From NCBI RefSeq assembly GCF_013416775.1, contig NZ_SZVI01000012.1, forward strand, positions 62,001 through 126,000: a stretch of DNA of 64,000 nt, read 5' to 3'. The notes under the pieces were generated by a model. The model was not told the DNA's origin, did not search any database, and saw only the letters and a program-made list of their open reading frames with translations. This stretch comes from Rhodoferax sp. BLA1 (GTDB lineage: Bacteria; Pseudomonadota; Gammaproteobacteria; Burkholderiales; Burkholderiaceae_C). Position 1 is the first letter of the stretch, and each line of letters starts with the position of its first letter. Below are positions 15,399 through 25,139 of this stretch, one piece after another. The translations under genes were made by a program, and so were the position numbers.

Positions 15399-17381
15399 TT
15401 ACACCAGCAAGGCATTGACCCGTTTGACGTAAGCGGCCGGGTCTTCTGGCAAGCCACCTTCGGCCAGCAAGGCCTGGTCGAACAGGATGTGGGCCAGGTC
15501 GTTGAAGTGCACCGAGCCTTCGAGCTTTTTCACCAGCGGGTGTTCGGCATTCACTTCCAGCACCGGCTTGACTTCAGGGGCGGTCTGGCCAGCCTGTTTG
15601 AGCATGCGTGCCAGTTGGGTGCTCATGCCGTGGTCTTGCACCACCAAGCAGGCCGGGCTGTCGACCAGGCGGGTGGTCACTCGCACGTCTTCAGCCTTGT
15701 CTTTGAGCGCTTCCTTGAGCTTGGCCAGCAGCGGTTTGAAGGCTTCGGCGGCTTCTTCGGCGGCTTTTTTCTCGGTCTCGTCTTGCAGCTTGCCCAGATC
15801 GACCGCGCCTTTGGCCACGCTTTGCAGCGGGGTGCCGTCAAACTCATTCACGTAGTTCAGCGCCCATTCGTCGACGCGGTCGGTCATCAACAGCACTTCG
15901 ATGCCCTTTTTCTTGAACACTTCAAGTTGCGGGCTGTTTTTGGCGGCGGCCAGGGTGTCGGCGGTGATGTAGTAGATGGCCTCTTGGCCCTCTTTCATGC
16001 GTGCCTTGTAGTCGGCAAAACTGACGCTGGTGGTGTCAGACGTGGTGCTGGCAAAACGCAGCAGTTTGGCAATGCGGTCCTTGTTGCTGTAGTCCTCGCC
16101 CAGGCCTTCTTTGAGCACGGCGCCAAATTCTTTGTAGAACTTGGTGTATTTGCCGGCGTTTTTCTCGACTTCAGCCTTGTCTTCGGCGCTCAACACGTCG
16201 GTCACGCCGTCCGCAGAGGCTTCAGGTGCTTTGTCGTGTTTGGCCAGGTCTTCAAGCATGCCCAACACACGTTTGGTGCAGCCTTCGCGGATGGCTTTGA
16301 CGTCGCGGCTTTCCTGCAGCAGCTCGCGGCTGACGTTCAGCGGCAGGTCGGAGGAGTCGACCACACCTTTGACAAAACGCAGGTAGGTGGGCAGCAGCGC
16401 CTCGGCGTCGTCCATGATGAAGACACGCTTGACATACAGCTTGACGCCCGCCGACTTGTCGCGGTTGTACAGGTCAAACGGTGCCTTGCCCGGGATGTAG
16501 AGCAGTTGGGTGTATTCGGTGCTGCCTTCCACGCGGTTGTGGGTATAGGCCAGCGGTGCATCCTGGTCGTGGCTGATCTGTTTGTAGAACTCGTTGTACT
16601 CGTCAGCCGTGATGTCTTTTTTGGCGCGCGCCCAGATGGCGTTGGCCTTGTTGACGGTTTCCCATTCACCGGTCTTGACCATACCGCCGGGTTGGCGGCC
16701 ACCGTTTTCGTCCGACGGGTTGATCAGCTCGCCGTCTTTCCACTCTTCCTTTTCCATCAAGATGGGCAGGCTGATGTGGTCGGAGTATTTGTTGATGATG
16801 CTCTTGAGCTTCCAGGCTGACGCATAGTCCAGCGCGTCGTCGTTGAGGTGCAGGATCACGCTGGTGCCGCGTTCTGGCCGGGTGATGGTTTCCACCTCAA
16901 AATTGCCAGCACCACCGCTGATCCAGCGCACGCCTTCGGTTTCTTTCATGCCAGCGCGGCGCGATTCCACGGTGATCTTGTCGGCCACGATAAAGCCGGA
17001 GTAGAAACCCACGCCAAACTGGCCGATGAGTTGTGAATCGGTCTTTTGGTCGCCCGAGAGTTTGGAGACAAAGTCTTTGGTGCCGCTCTTGGCGATGGTG
17101 CCCAGGTGGTAGATGGCTTCCTGGGCGCTCATGCCGATGCCGTTGTCGGTGATGGTCAGCGTCTTGGCGTCTTTGTCAAACGACACACGCACTTCCAGAT
17201 TGGGCGCGTTTTCGTACAAACCGCTGTCGTTGATGGCCTCAAAACGCAGCTTGTCGCAGGCGTCGGAGGCGTTGGAGATCAGCTCGCGCAGGAAAATTTC
17301 TTTGTTGGAGTACAGCGAATGCGTGACCAAGTGCAGCAGTTGCGCGACTTCGGCCTGGAAGGAAAGGGTTTGTTTGCTCAT
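15399..17381 (-). CDS. htpG: Molecular chaperone HtpG (bacterial Hsp90)
   Basis: A 660-residue Hsp90. The N-terminal ATPase domain carries the GHKL motifs ([41 protein letters not shown]); the middle domain contains [33 protein letters not shown]; the C-terminal dimerisation part ends [12 protein letters not shown]. It helps fold and remodel proteins in the cytoplasm. It is slightly longer than the ~625-residue E. coli protein. It is transcribed away from the TRAP genes and towards the ATPase/DUF4276 module, and its 3' end was duplicated there. Confidence 0.98.
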   Translation of the reverse strand: MSKQTLSFQAEVAQLLHLVTHSLYSNKEIFLRELISNASDACDKLRFEAINDSGLYENAPNLEVRVSFDKDAKTLTITDNGIGMSAQEAIYHLGTIAKSGTKDFVSKLSGDQKTDSQLIGQFGVGFYSGFIVADKITVESRRAGMKETEGVRWISGGAGNFEVETITRPERGTSVILHLNDDALDYASAWKLKSIINKYSDHISLPILMEKEEWKDGELINPSDENGGRQPGGMVKTGEWETVNKANAIWARAKKDITADEYNEFYKQISHDQDAPLAYTHNRVEGSTEYTQLLYIPGKAPFDLYNRDKSAGVKLYVKRVFIMDDAEALLPTYLRFVKGVVDSSDLPLNVSRELLQESRDVKAIREGCTKRVLGMLEDLAKHDKAPEASADGVTDVLSAEDKAEVEKNAGKYTKFYKEFGAVLKEGLGEDYSNKDRIAKLLRFASTTSDTTSVSFADYKARMKEGQEAIYYITADTLAAAKNSPQLEVFKKKGIEVLLMTDRVDEWALNYVNEFDGTPLQSVAKGAVDLGKLQDETEKKAAEEAAEAFKPLLAKLKEALKDKAEDVRVTTRLVDSPACLVVQDHGMSTQLARMLKQAGQTAPEVKPVLEVNAEHPLVKKLEGSVHFNDLAHILFDQALLAEGGLPEDPAAYVKRVNALLV

Positions 17382-17513
17382 GGGTTGTCGGTGTTCTCAA
17401 AGCATTAAAAAAACCAGCGAGCCGAGGGCGGCTGGTACGCAAGCGAACCGGTAACTGGGGGTCAATCCCGGGAATTCAAGAGGCCAGGTGTGTTGTTTCT
17501 CTGGCCCCACAAG

Positions 17514-17578
17514 GACGAGAGCCGTTCGTCCCGAGTCGGTCCTTGAATGGGGACCGGCTCAGGGCGAACGGCTCGTCA
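17514..17578. repeat. Large imperfect inverted repeat (stem-loop)
   Basis: The left arm starts gagccgttcgtcccgagt at 17519 and the right arm ends agggcgaacggctc at 17574. The 24-base arms differ at three positions and extend outward with a two-base bulge (gacga/tcgtc). The core gccgttcg-ccc-gag resembles dispersed REP-like palindromes of proteobacteria. It lies between the TRAP permease 3' end and the htpG 5' end. Confidence 0.8.
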
Positions 17579-17636
17579 GACACCGTCAGGCCGCAGTCGC
17601 CCTTGATCCGGGCTGCGGCGGCCTATGGCGTTGGGG

Positions 17637-19838
17637 CTAGGTGGCCAGTCCGCTGGCCTGTACAACACGCCAGCTTTTGAGCTGACGCAGCATCACCGGC
17701 ACCACCATGGCCACGCCAATCGCGGTGGCAGTCAGGCTCGGCGCCACCATCAGCAACGCGGCGGCAATACACAGCGCCTGTTCCCAGCGTTTCATTTCCA
17801 CCAGGCAGTATTTGGAAAACGCCATCGCCAGGAAGGTGATGCCCAGCACACAGCCGGTGAAGGTGATCGCAAAGTCAGCCCAGGTGAAGCCTTTGGCCAC
17901 CAGAATCAGCGAGGGTGAGAACACAAACACAAACGGCACCAGCGCCTTGGCAATACCCAGGCGGAATGCGGTGTTGCCGGTCTTGAACGGGTCGCTGCCC
18001 GCCATGCCCGCCGCCGCATACGCTGCCAGTGCCACCGGTGGCGTGATGTCGGCCAACACACCGTAATAAAACACAAAGAAGTGCGCCACCAGCGGCTCCA
18101 CACCGAGTTGCACCAGCGTGGGTGCGGCCACCGTCACCATGATGATGTAGTTGGCGGTGGTCGGGATGCCCGCACCCATCAAGATACAGACCGCTGCTGT
18201 CATCACCAGCGCGGCCAGCAGCGTGAGCGACTGGAACGCGATCAAGTAGCTCGGGATGACGCTGCCCAGGCCAGCGGCAATGGTTTGCGCCGCTCCGGTG
18301 ATGATGAAGCTGATCTTGAAACCGACACCGGTGAGGGTGACCACACCAATCACAATGCCCACGGTGGCCGCTGCGGCACCCACGGCCAGCGCGTATTTGG
18401 CACCGGTCTCAAAGGCCTCCACCAGCACACTCGGGGCGATGCGGCCACGGATCTTGAGGCCGCGCATCAGGCCCACGGTAACCACCACGCTCACCGCAAA
18501 AATGCCCAGCTTGACCATCTCGTCCAGATGGGTGAAGGCAATCGCCGTCAGCGCCAGATGCAAGAGCACCATCAAGCCCCAGTTTTTGCCGGTGTTGCCT
18601 TGGACCGAGGTGGTCAGGCCCACAATGGCGCAGGAGGTGATGCCCACAAACGCCGCCAGGTACGGTGTACGCCCGCTCACCAAAATACTGATCAGCAGCA
18701 CCAACGGGATCAGGGTGGGCCAGCGCATCTTCAGGCTCTGGCGCAGTTTGGGCATTTCTTCTTCGGTCAGGCCACGCAGGCCATAACGTTTGGCCTCAAA
18801 GTGCACCTGCATGAACACACCAAAAAAGTGCATGAAGGCCGGCACGATGGCGGCGGTGATGATGGTCTGGTAGGGCAGACCCAAAAACTCGATCATCAAA
18901 AACGCGGCGGCACCGAGCACTGGCGGTGTGATCTGGCCGCCTGTGGAGGCGGCGGCCTCGACGGCGCCGGCGAATTCGCGCTTGTACCCCACCCGGATCA
19001 TTGCCGGAATGGTCAATGACCCGACCGTGACCGCATTGGCCACCGAGGAGCCCGACAACATGCCAAACATGGCCGAACCAAACACACTGACCTTGGCCGG
19101 GCCACCGGCGTAACGCCCGGCAATGCTCGACGCAATGTCCAGAAACAGCTGCCCCAGCCCGATGCGGGTGGCCATCACGCCAAACAGCACAAAGTGGAAC
19201 ACGTAGGTGGCCACCACGCCCACCGCCACACCATAGATGCCTTGGCTGGTCAGGTACTGGTGGTTGATGAACTGGCTCCAGTTCGAGCCCGCATGCTGCA
19301 GCAAGCCCGGGAAATACTGGCCAAACAAGGAATAGAAGGTGAAGCCCAGCGCAATCAGCGGCAGCGGCCAGCCCATGCTGCGTCGCGTGGCTTCGAGCAG
19401 CGCCACAAACAAAATGGTGCCAAACACCACGTCGTAGTTGTCCGGGTTGCCGACCCGGAACGCCAGGTCTTCAAAGGTGTAGGGGATGTAGAGCACCGCC
19501 ACCGCCACCCCGATGGCCAGCAGCCAGTCGTACAGCGGGATGCCGCCGGGTGTGCCCAGGCTGTTGTGCACCTTGCGTTCACCCGCGTTTTTGCTACCGG
19601 CAAACACCAAAAAGATCAGTGCCAGCACAAAGGCCAGGTGCACGCCGCGGTGGGTGGTTTCGCGCAGCAGGCCAAAACCGGCGGTGTAGTAATGAAAGCA
19701 GCTCAGAAGAATCAGCAGCCACTTGATGAGCTGGGTGGCGGGGGGCACCGAGGGGCGAAAGCGCATCTCGGGGTCGAACTTTTCCTCCAGCGCCAGAAGC
19801 TGTTTGTCATCGGGCAGGACGGTGGGTATGGCACTCAT
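17637..19838 (-). CDS. TAXI-type TRAP transporter, fused 4TM/12TM permease
   Basis: A 733-residue membrane protein with many hydrophobic segments, combining the small and large TRAP permease subunits as is normal for TAXI systems. Typical segments are GLGQLFLDIASSIAGRYAGGPAKVSVFGSAMFGMLSGSSVANAVTVG (start of the DctM-like part) and GAGIPTTANYIIMV. It imports an organic acid or amino acid driven by the ion gradient. I chose the ATG at 19838 (MSAIPTVLPDD); an upstream TTG overlaps an intergenic hairpin. It follows the TAXI binding protein in the same direction. Confidence 0.93.
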   Translation of the reverse strand: MSAIPTVLPDDKQLLALEEKFDPEMRFRPSVPPATQLIKWLLILLSCFHYYTAGFGLLRETTHRGVHLAFVLALIFLVFAGSKNAGERKVHNSLGTPGGIPLYDWLLAIGVAVAVLYIPYTFEDLAFRVGNPDNYDVVFGTILFVALLEATRRSMGWPLPLIALGFTFYSLFGQYFPGLLQHAGSNWSQFINHQYLTSQGIYGVAVGVVATYVFHFVLFGVMATRIGLGQLFLDIASSIAGRYAGGPAKVSVFGSAMFGMLSGSSVANAVTVGSLTIPAMIRVGYKREFAGAVEAAASTGGQITPPVLGAAAFLMIEFLGLPYQTIITAAIVPAFMHFFGVFMQVHFEAKRYGLRGLTEEEMPKLRQSLKMRWPTLIPLVLLISILVSGRTPYLAAFVGITSCAIVGLTTSVQGNTGKNWGLMVLLHLALTAIAFTHLDEMVKLGIFAVSVVVTVGLMRGLKIRGRIAPSVLVEAFETGAKYALAVGAAAATVGIVIGVVTLTGVGFKISFIITGAAQTIAAGLGSVIPSYLIAFQSLTLLAALVMTAAVCILMGAGIPTTANYIIMVTVAAPTLVQLGVEPLVAHFFVFYYGVLADITPPVALAAYAAAGMAGSDPFKTGNTAFRLGIAKALVPFVFVFSPSLILVAKGFTWADFAITFTGCVLGITFLAMAFSKYCLVEMKRWEQALCIAAALLMVAPSLTATAIGVAMVVPVMLRQLKSWRVVQASGLAT

Positions 19839-19867
19839 GGGAAGTTTCTGGTTGGCTAAAAACGACA

Positions 19868-19890
19868 ACGGGCGGAAGTGTTCCGCCCGT
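19868..19890 (-). other. Intercistronic stem-loop between TAXI binding protein and permease
   Basis: The perfect 10-base stem acgggcggaa/ttccgcccgt closes a 3-base loop and lies 25 bases after the binding-protein stop. With no long T run it probably protects the upstream message or partly terminates transcription, favouring high levels of the binding protein. Confidence 0.65.
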
Positions 19891-19914
19891 CGGGAATCAC
19901 AACAAGGCGGGCGC

Positions 19915-20868
19915 TTACTTCAGCACACCGGCTTCTTTGTAGAACTTCTCGGCACCAGCGTGGTAGGGAATGCCCACACCTTGCACCGCGTTTTGCAGGG
20001 TGATGTATTTGCCTTTGGCATGACCTGCGGCCAGTGTCTTCTGGGCGGCATCGCTGTAGAGTGCCTTGGTGATCTGGTAGACGGTTTCGGTGTCGACCTT
20101 GTCACTGGTCACCAGCTGTGCACCCAGGGCCAGGGTTTTGACAGCAGCCACACCCTTGTAGGTGTCAGCCGGGATCGAATCCACCGCAAAGAAGCTGCTG
20201 GATTTGCGCAGGCTCTCGGCTTGTGGGCCGTCAATCGGCAGCAGTTCAATGCCAGAACCTGCCGAGGCCAGCTCGGCAATCGCACCGGCTGGTGCACCAC
20301 CGGTGAAGAAGAAGGCGTCCAGTGCGCCGTCTTTCATCTTGTCACCCGCCTGGTTGGGCTTGATGTACTCGGGTTTGATGTCGGCCTCTTTGATGCCATA
20401 GGCGGCCAGCACCAGGCGGGCATTAATCAGGGTGCCGGAGCCGGGTTCGTCCAGCGCCACACGTTTGCCTTTCAGGTCGGCAATGCTCTTGAAGCCCGAG
20501 CCCTTTTTGACCACCACATGGATGCTCTCGGGGTACAGGTTGGCAATCATGCGCAGGCCTGCCACCTTGGGTTTGCCTTCAAAAATACCGGTGCCGGTCT
20601 GTGCCCAGGTGGCCACGTCAGACTGGCTGAAACCGGCTTCCATGGCACCACCCGCCACGCCGTTGACATTGGCCAGCGAGCCGTTGCTGGACTGTGCGGT
20701 GGCAATAATCTTGCCGGGTTGTGACACGGCGTTGGCAATCATGCCACCCACCGGGTAATAGGTGCCAGCGGTGCCGCCGGTGCCAATGCGGAAGAACTGC
20801 TGAGCGCTGGCGGTGCCAACCAGTGCGACGGACGCCAGGACGGCGGCGGCAAGGAATTTCAGTTTCAT
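19915..20868 (-). CDS. TAXI family TRAP substrate-binding protein
   Basis: A 317-residue periplasmic protein. A signal peptide (MKLKFLAAAVLASVALVGTASA) is followed by the TAXI hallmark FFRIGTGGTAGTYYPVGGMIANA and later DLKGKRVALDEPGSGTLINARLVL. It captures the ligand for the fused permease encoded just downstream. TAXI ligands are often glutamate or C4-dicarboxylate-like, but the ligand cannot be read here. The 133 bases upstream (20869-21001) separate it from the aminotransferase and presumably hold its promoter. Confidence 0.95.
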   Translation of the reverse strand: MKLKFLAAAVLASVALVGTASAQQFFRIGTGGTAGTYYPVGGMIANAVSQPGKIIATAQSSNGSLANVNGVAGGAMEAGFSQSDVATWAQTGTGIFEGKPKVAGLRMIANLYPESIHVVVKKGSGFKSIADLKGKRVALDEPGSGTLINARLVLAAYGIKEADIKPEYIKPNQAGDKMKDGALDAFFFTGGAPAGAIAELASAGSGIELLPIDGPQAESLRKSSSFFAVDSIPADTYKGVAAVKTLALGAQLVTSDKVDTETVYQITKALYSDAAQKTLAAGHAKGKYITLQNAVQGVGIPYHAGAEKFYKEAGVLK

Positions 20869-21001
20869 GCGTGTGAGCTCCTAAAGTTTGGAAAACCGCG
20901 CCAGGCCGAAAATTCAGCCGGCCCAACGACGTAACAAGTTTACGCTGTGCGCAACCGCTTTTACGGTGCCCACTGCTATCGAACTTGTACCGAAGCAGTT
21001 T

Positions 21002-21901
21002 TTATGCCAGGGGTGTCGCCAGTGCAGCAGCTTTGGCCTGCTGGTAGCCCGCAAACAGCTGGGCATAAACCGGCCCGGGTTGGCCGTTGCCCACCGGTTG
21101 TCCGTCGAGTTGGGTCACCGGCAGGACCTCTTTGGTGGCGGAGGACAGCAACACTTCGTCGGCAGCCAGCACCTCGGCTCGTGTGATGCGACGCAGCTCA
21201 AACGGGAGGCCTTGCTGCGCACAGAGCTCTTCAATCAGCCCGTAACGGATGCCCTCCAACACCAGGTTGTCCTTGGGGGTGCCCAGCAGCTGGCCGTTTT
21301 TCACCACCCAGACGTTGCAGGCGGCAGCTTCGCTCAAAAAGTCGTCGCGGAACATCACCGTCTCAATCGCGCCCACGTCATAACTGATCTGGCGCGCAAA
21401 CACCGCACCGAGCAGGCTGGTGGCCTTGATGTGGGCCTTTTCCCAGCGGAAGTCGTCGGCCGTGACACAGGCCACACCTTGCTGGCGTTGTGCGTCGGTG
21501 GCTGGTTTCATCACATTGGTCATCACAAACACCGTGGGCGTGATGTCGGTTGGCATCACATGGTCACGCATGGCCACACCCCGGGTGATCTGGATGTAGA
21601 TCAGTTGGTCGGTGTTTTTGGCACTAGCCCCGATGGATAAAGCGTAGTCAGCGATCAATTTATGGGCAATCTCGGCCCACTGCGCCCGTGTGCCCGGGTT
21701 CGGGATGCGCAACTCCTTGAGGCTGCGCTCCAGCCGCGCCATGTGTTGCTCAAAGCGGAACAGGTTACCGCTGTACACCGGCACCACCTCGTAGACACCG
21801 TCGCCAAAAATGAAGCCCCGGTCCATCACACTGATCTTGGCGTGGGGCAGGGTGGTGAATTCACCGTTGAGGTAACAGGGCAGCGCGGGCAAACTGGTCA
21901 T
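21002..21901 (-). CDS. dat: D-amino acid aminotransferase (class IV, PLP)
   Basis: A 299-residue fold-type IV aminotransferase. The N-terminal YLNGEFTTLPHAKISVMDRGFIFGDGVYEVV is characteristic; the catalytic lysine is probably Lys159 in HIKATSLLGAV. The later EAAACNVWVV and GTPKDNLVLEGIRYGLIEEL match the PLP-phosphate site. It likely interconverts D-alanine and D-glutamate for cell-wall precursors or catabolism. A branched-chain or aminodeoxychorismate specificity is less likely given the sequence around MDRGF. It follows the EamA gene by 35 bases on the same strand, so the two may form an operon. Confidence 0.88.
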   Translation of the reverse strand: MTSLPALPCYLNGEFTTLPHAKISVMDRGFIFGDGVYEVVPVYSGNLFRFEQHMARLERSLKELRIPNPGTRAQWAEIAHKLIADYALSIGASAKNTDQLIYIQITRGVAMRDHVMPTDITPTVFVMTNVMKPATDAQRQQGVACVTADDFRWEKAHIKATSLLGAVFARQISYDVGAIETVMFRDDFLSEAAACNVWVVKNGQLLGTPKDNLVLEGIRYGLIEELCAQQGLPFELRRITRAEVLAADEVLLSSATKEVLPVTQLDGQPVGNGQPGPVYAQLFAGYQQAKAAALATPLA

Positions 21902-21936
21902 GGCAGTGGTGTGGGTTGAAGGAAGGAGTCAGCAGT

Positions 21937-22869
21937 TTAAGCCCTGCTTTGCAGCCGACCTGGCCACCGGATGACACCACGCAGGCTCACGAGCATCACC
22001 CCGGCCATCACCAGCGCCGCACCCGCCACAAAACTGGCTTCGAGCGGTTCGTTCAATAACCACACACCAAAAGCCATGCCAAACAGCGGCGTCATGAAGG
22101 AGAACACCCCCAGCCGCGTCGCCAGGTAATGCCGCAGCAACCAGAACCAGGCCAGATAACTGGCAAACGACACAATGACCGAGTGGAACATCAGACTGGC
22201 CCACACCGTGGGTGTGAAGTGGATGGTGGTTTGTCCTGTCGCCAGCGCCGCCAGCATCAGCAACACAAACGCCCCCACCAGCTGGTACAGCAGGGTTTGG
22301 GAAGCCGATGCCGAGGACAGGCGCGAGCAGCGCACCACCACCGTGGTCGCCGCCCAGGACATACCGGCCAGCAGCGAGAGGGCATCCCCCAGCAGCATGT
22401 TGCTGCTCAGGGTCACACCGCCTGGCTGGCTGCGGCCAAAAAACGTCAGCACAATGCCGGCAAACGCCAAGCTGATACCCAACCACTGCAGCGCACTCAG
22501 CCGCTCGGCGGGTAACCTCAGGTGCAGGCCCAGCGCCGCAAAAATCGGCGCGGTATACAAAAACACCACAGCGTGTGATGCCGAGGTGTAGCGCAGGCCT
22601 TCACCCACCAGCAAAAACTCCAGCGCAAACAAGGCCCCCACCACCAGACCGGCGGGTAGGGTGCCGTTGGTGAGCGACATCGGTTCCTTGCGCCACCACA
22701 TCAGCCCCGCCACCAGCAACGCCGCCACGCCCGAGCGCAAGGCAATCTGCATGATCGGCGCAATCTCGTGCGCGGTGGCTTTGAGCACCACCTGCTGCAG
22801 GCCCCACAACAGGCACAACAGCAGCATCAAGGACGAGGCGCGCGTATCAAGCGTTTGGCGTGTTGTCAT
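21937..22869 (-). CDS. EamA/RhaT family (DMT) exporter
   Basis: A 310-residue protein with about ten membrane segments and two EamA repeats, for example SLMLLLCLLWGLQQVVLKATA and MLLGDALSLLAGMSWAATTVVVR. It probably exports a metabolite such as an amino acid. The ATG at 22869 (MTTRQTLDTRAS) is preferred; the longer frame start would run into the divergent promoter. It is divergent from an AraC-type gene starting 120 bases away, a common regulator/exporter arrangement, so that regulator is its likely controller. Confidence 0.88.
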   Translation of the reverse strand: MTTRQTLDTRASSLMLLLCLLWGLQQVVLKATAHEIAPIMQIALRSGVAALLVAGLMWWRKEPMSLTNGTLPAGLVVGALFALEFLLVGEGLRYTSASHAVVFLYTAPIFAALGLHLRLPAERLSALQWLGISLAFAGIVLTFFGRSQPGGVTLSSNMLLGDALSLLAGMSWAATTVVVRCSRLSSASASQTLLYQLVGAFVLLMLAALATGQTTIHFTPTVWASLMFHSVIVSFASYLAWFWLLRHYLATRLGVFSFMTPLFGMAFGVWLLNEPLEASFVAGAALVMAGVMLVSLRGVIRWPGRLQSRA

Positions 22870-22988
22870 CAAGGTATCCAGACAAAAAATCGAAGAGTTG
22901 CATGATAGGTGCGACGGATTTGATGGATATAGTGCCAATCCGACAAGTCATAGCACCCAGCAGCCAATCCACCAACCTCACGTCTGCC

Positions 22989-23822
22989 ATGCCACCACCC
23001 ACCCAGCGCCTGCATCTGCCACCATTTGCCTATGCGCTGCCGGCACCGATCTATTTCCGCAGCGCGGTCATGCCAGCGCAAGCCATCTATCCCAAACACC
23101 GCCATGCCTGGGGCGAGTTTGTGTATGCATACAGCGGTGTGATGGAGGTCAAGCTGGCGGACCACCACTACCTGGCGCCACCGCAGTACGGCATCTGGCT
23201 GCCGCCCGATGTGGAACATGTGGGCCTGAACCGCTGCGAGGCCTGTCACTGCTCGCTGTACGTGGCCAAGGAGCTGACCACGGCGCTGCCTGCCACCACC
23301 TGCGCCCTCACGGTCAGCCCGCTGGTGCGTGCGCTGCTGGACGAGTTGCGCCAGAACCCGCCCGCGTTACCACGCACCCCGGCGCAGGAGCGGCTGCTGC
23401 AGGTGCTGGTGGACCAGCTGGCGCAGGCACCGGTGGCGGGCAGTTACTTGCCTACCTCGGATGACCCGGTGCTGGCGCCGGTGTTACGCGCGCTGATGGC
23501 CCAGCCGGGTGACAACCGCAGCCTGCCTGAGCTGGCCAGCGCCTTTTTTACCACCGAACGCACGCTGCTGCGACGTTTTCAGCGTGAGCTGGGTTTGAGT
23601 TTTGCCGAGTGGCGCCAGCGCTTGCGGGTGGTCAGCGCCATGCCGCTGCTACAAGCTGGTTACACCGTGGAGTCCATCGCACTGGACCTGGGTTATGGCA
23701 GTGCGTCAGCGTTTATTGGCATGTTTCGTTGGTTGATGGGCATGACGCCGGACGAATACCGCAAAGTCGGCCCCCACACCCCAGCGCGTGGGCGCGCTGC
23801 TGCGGGTAAGCCAGGTGTGTAA
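22989..23822 (+). CDS. AraC-family transcriptional regulator
   Basis: A 277-residue regulator. The cupin-like N-terminal sensing part includes KHRHAWGEFVYAYSGVMEV and YGIWLPPDVEHVG; the C-terminal double helix-turn-helix includes LASAFFTTERTLLRRFQRELG and SIALDLGYGSASAFIGMFRWLMGMTPDEYRK. It is divergent from the EamA exporter gene. The ATG at 22989 fits the family's usual N-terminus; earlier in-frame starts reach into the exporter promoter. Confidence 0.9.
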   Translation: MPPPTQRLHLPPFAYALPAPIYFRSAVMPAQAIYPKHRHAWGEFVYAYSGVMEVKLADHHYLAPPQYGIWLPPDVEHVGLNRCEACHCSLYVAKELTTALPATTCALTVSPLVRALLDELRQNPPALPRTPAQERLLQVLVDQLAQAPVAGSYLPTSDDPVLAPVLRALMAQPGDNRSLPELASAFFTTERTLLRRFQRELGLSFAEWRQRLRVVSAMPLLQAGYTVESIALDLGYGSASAFIGMFRWLMGMTPDEYRKVGPHTPARGRAAAGKPGV

Positions 23823-23916
23823 CTTGTGTCCAAATGCAAATGGGTGCCCAAGCGCAGATACGCGTTGATACATATCGGACACAGAGCCGGGGTCGTTTGC
23901 ATGAACATCGGCTTCT

Positions 23917-24135
23917 ATGAAAAACCAACTCAAACTCTTCTCTCTAAGCCTGGTTCTGGCCTCAACCCTGGCCCTGGGTGGCTGTGCCAACCTGTCACAC
24001 CGTGACCGCAACGTGATCACCGGCGCGGGCATCGGTGCGGTGGCCGGTGCGGTGCTCACCGGCGGCAGTTCGGTCGGCACCGTGGGGGGCGCGGCAGTGG
24101 GTGGGGTCATTGGCAACACCATCCGACACAAGTAA
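23917..24135 (+). CDS. Glycine-zipper lipoprotein (OsmB-like)
   Basis: A 72-residue protein with a lipoprotein signal ending LALGGC and a mature part of GxxxG repeats (GAGIGAVAGAVLTGGSSVGTVGGAAVGGVIG). Such small outer-membrane lipoproteins are often induced by osmotic or envelope stress. It is a single gene; a weak hairpin (ggctgtggccagc area) follows it. Confidence 0.85.
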   Translation: MKNQLKLFSLSLVLASTLALGGCANLSHRDRNVITGAGIGAVAGAVLTGGSSVGTVGGAAVGGVIGNTIRHK

Positions 24136-24222
24136 CGCAGGCGGGCATCACCCGCAACCCGGTTAGCATCCTGGCACCAACGCTGGCTGTGGCCAGCGTT
24201 TTCATTTGACAACGGCCTGCCA

Positions 24223-24696
24223 GTGACTGACTTACCCCTCAAAACCCAAGAACCCCGCCTGTGGCGCAGCGATGGCTGGACCGCCCAGGTCATCAAAAAC
24301 GAAGACGACGACGGCTGGGCCGTCGCCATGACGCAAGACGGCCAGTCCGAACCCGCCCTGGTCGGCCCCTGGACCATGGGGCGTGACAAAAAGAACCCCA
24401 AGCCGCTGGACGGCAGCGCCTTCATCACCCTGGTCAAAACCGCCCGCGAATTTGTGAGCCGCAGCGAGCAGCAGTTGCACGCCACCCTGCACCAGAGCAT
24501 CACCGTGGCGCACGACAGCGGGCGCATCACCGTGTGCCTGGACATCACGCCCGATGACGACAACCCGTCAGCGTTATTGAGCGCCAAAGATGAGTTGGAC
24601 GAGCTGCTGGCCGAGGTGCGGGTGTCACCCGCCTTCAAACTCAACCGGGCCAGTGCGCTCAAGTGGGTGGAAGGTGGCTTTGCCAAGCCGGGGTAG
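24223..24696 (+). CDS. Conserved hypothetical protein
   Basis: A 157-residue soluble, acidic protein with a GTG start. It has no signal peptide or membrane segment and no motif that I recognise. Features are RLWRSDGWTAQVIKNEDDDGWAVAM at the N-terminus and a probable helix DELDELLAEVR near the C-terminus. I believe similar proteins occur in other Comamonadaceae, but no function can be given. It is a lone gene after the lipoprotein. Confidence 0.7.
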   Translation: MTDLPLKTQEPRLWRSDGWTAQVIKNEDDDGWAVAMTQDGQSEPALVGPWTMGRDKKNPKPLDGSAFITLVKTAREFVSRSEQQLHATLHQSITVAHDSGRITVCLDITPDDDNPSALLSAKDELDELLAEVRVSPAFKLNRASALKWVEGGFAKPG

Positions 24697-25139
24697 CGGT
24701 TGGGTGCTCTTGGCGCCAGAGTCAGCGCGGGTGTGAAAGACCTGTGCCGAGCTGCTGACCCATCCGGTTAGTGGGTTTGTGCTCTGGGGAATATATGGAG
24801 AATGTGCCTCTGCCCCTTTACTAATAAGGGCTGATAGCTATGAATTAGATATCACATTTGAGCTGCTGGTATCCGTGGCGCCAGGCAGGCGGCGGGGTTG
24901 CCGTTCTCCGGCGTGCTCGCGGGTGGCGGCTTGGGAGGTAGGGTTTGCGTGTCTCGTGACCAGCAGTGGCGTGCTACCTGTCACATCACCCGAATGGCGC
25001 CTGCGCCCGTCAACTAGGCCTCGACTTCAGTGGGTTGGTATGTGTTGCGGGTGATGGGCGTCCGCAAAAAACTGGGAGCGGCTCTTCGCAGTGCGCTTTT
25101 GAACGACAACATTCGATCTAAACAGATACAAGACGTCCT
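24697..25139. other. 443-base stretch without a supported gene
   Basis: It holds one repeat copy (24808-24840) and no frame with family character. Possible short frames here lack a ribosome site and conserved motifs. Confidence 0.6.
24808..24840 (+). repeat. Intergenic AGCCCTT/AAGGGCT repeat, copy 5
   Basis: It reads cctctgcccctttactaataagggctgatagctat, with a slightly decayed left arm. Confidence 0.75.

Larger units (their letters stand above)
15293..15455. repeat. Direct repeat B: genuine htpG 3' end and terminator
   Basis: This is the counterpart of 13036-13200 and overlaps the last 19 codons of htpG. Between the ATPase start and this block (15122-15292) I see no gene; the operon promoter is presumably there. 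Confidence 0.92.

Noticed and set aside
15489..16820. 443-codon plus-strand frame opposite htpG
   Set aside because: It mirrors the codon pattern of htpG and has no motif; htpG itself is certain.
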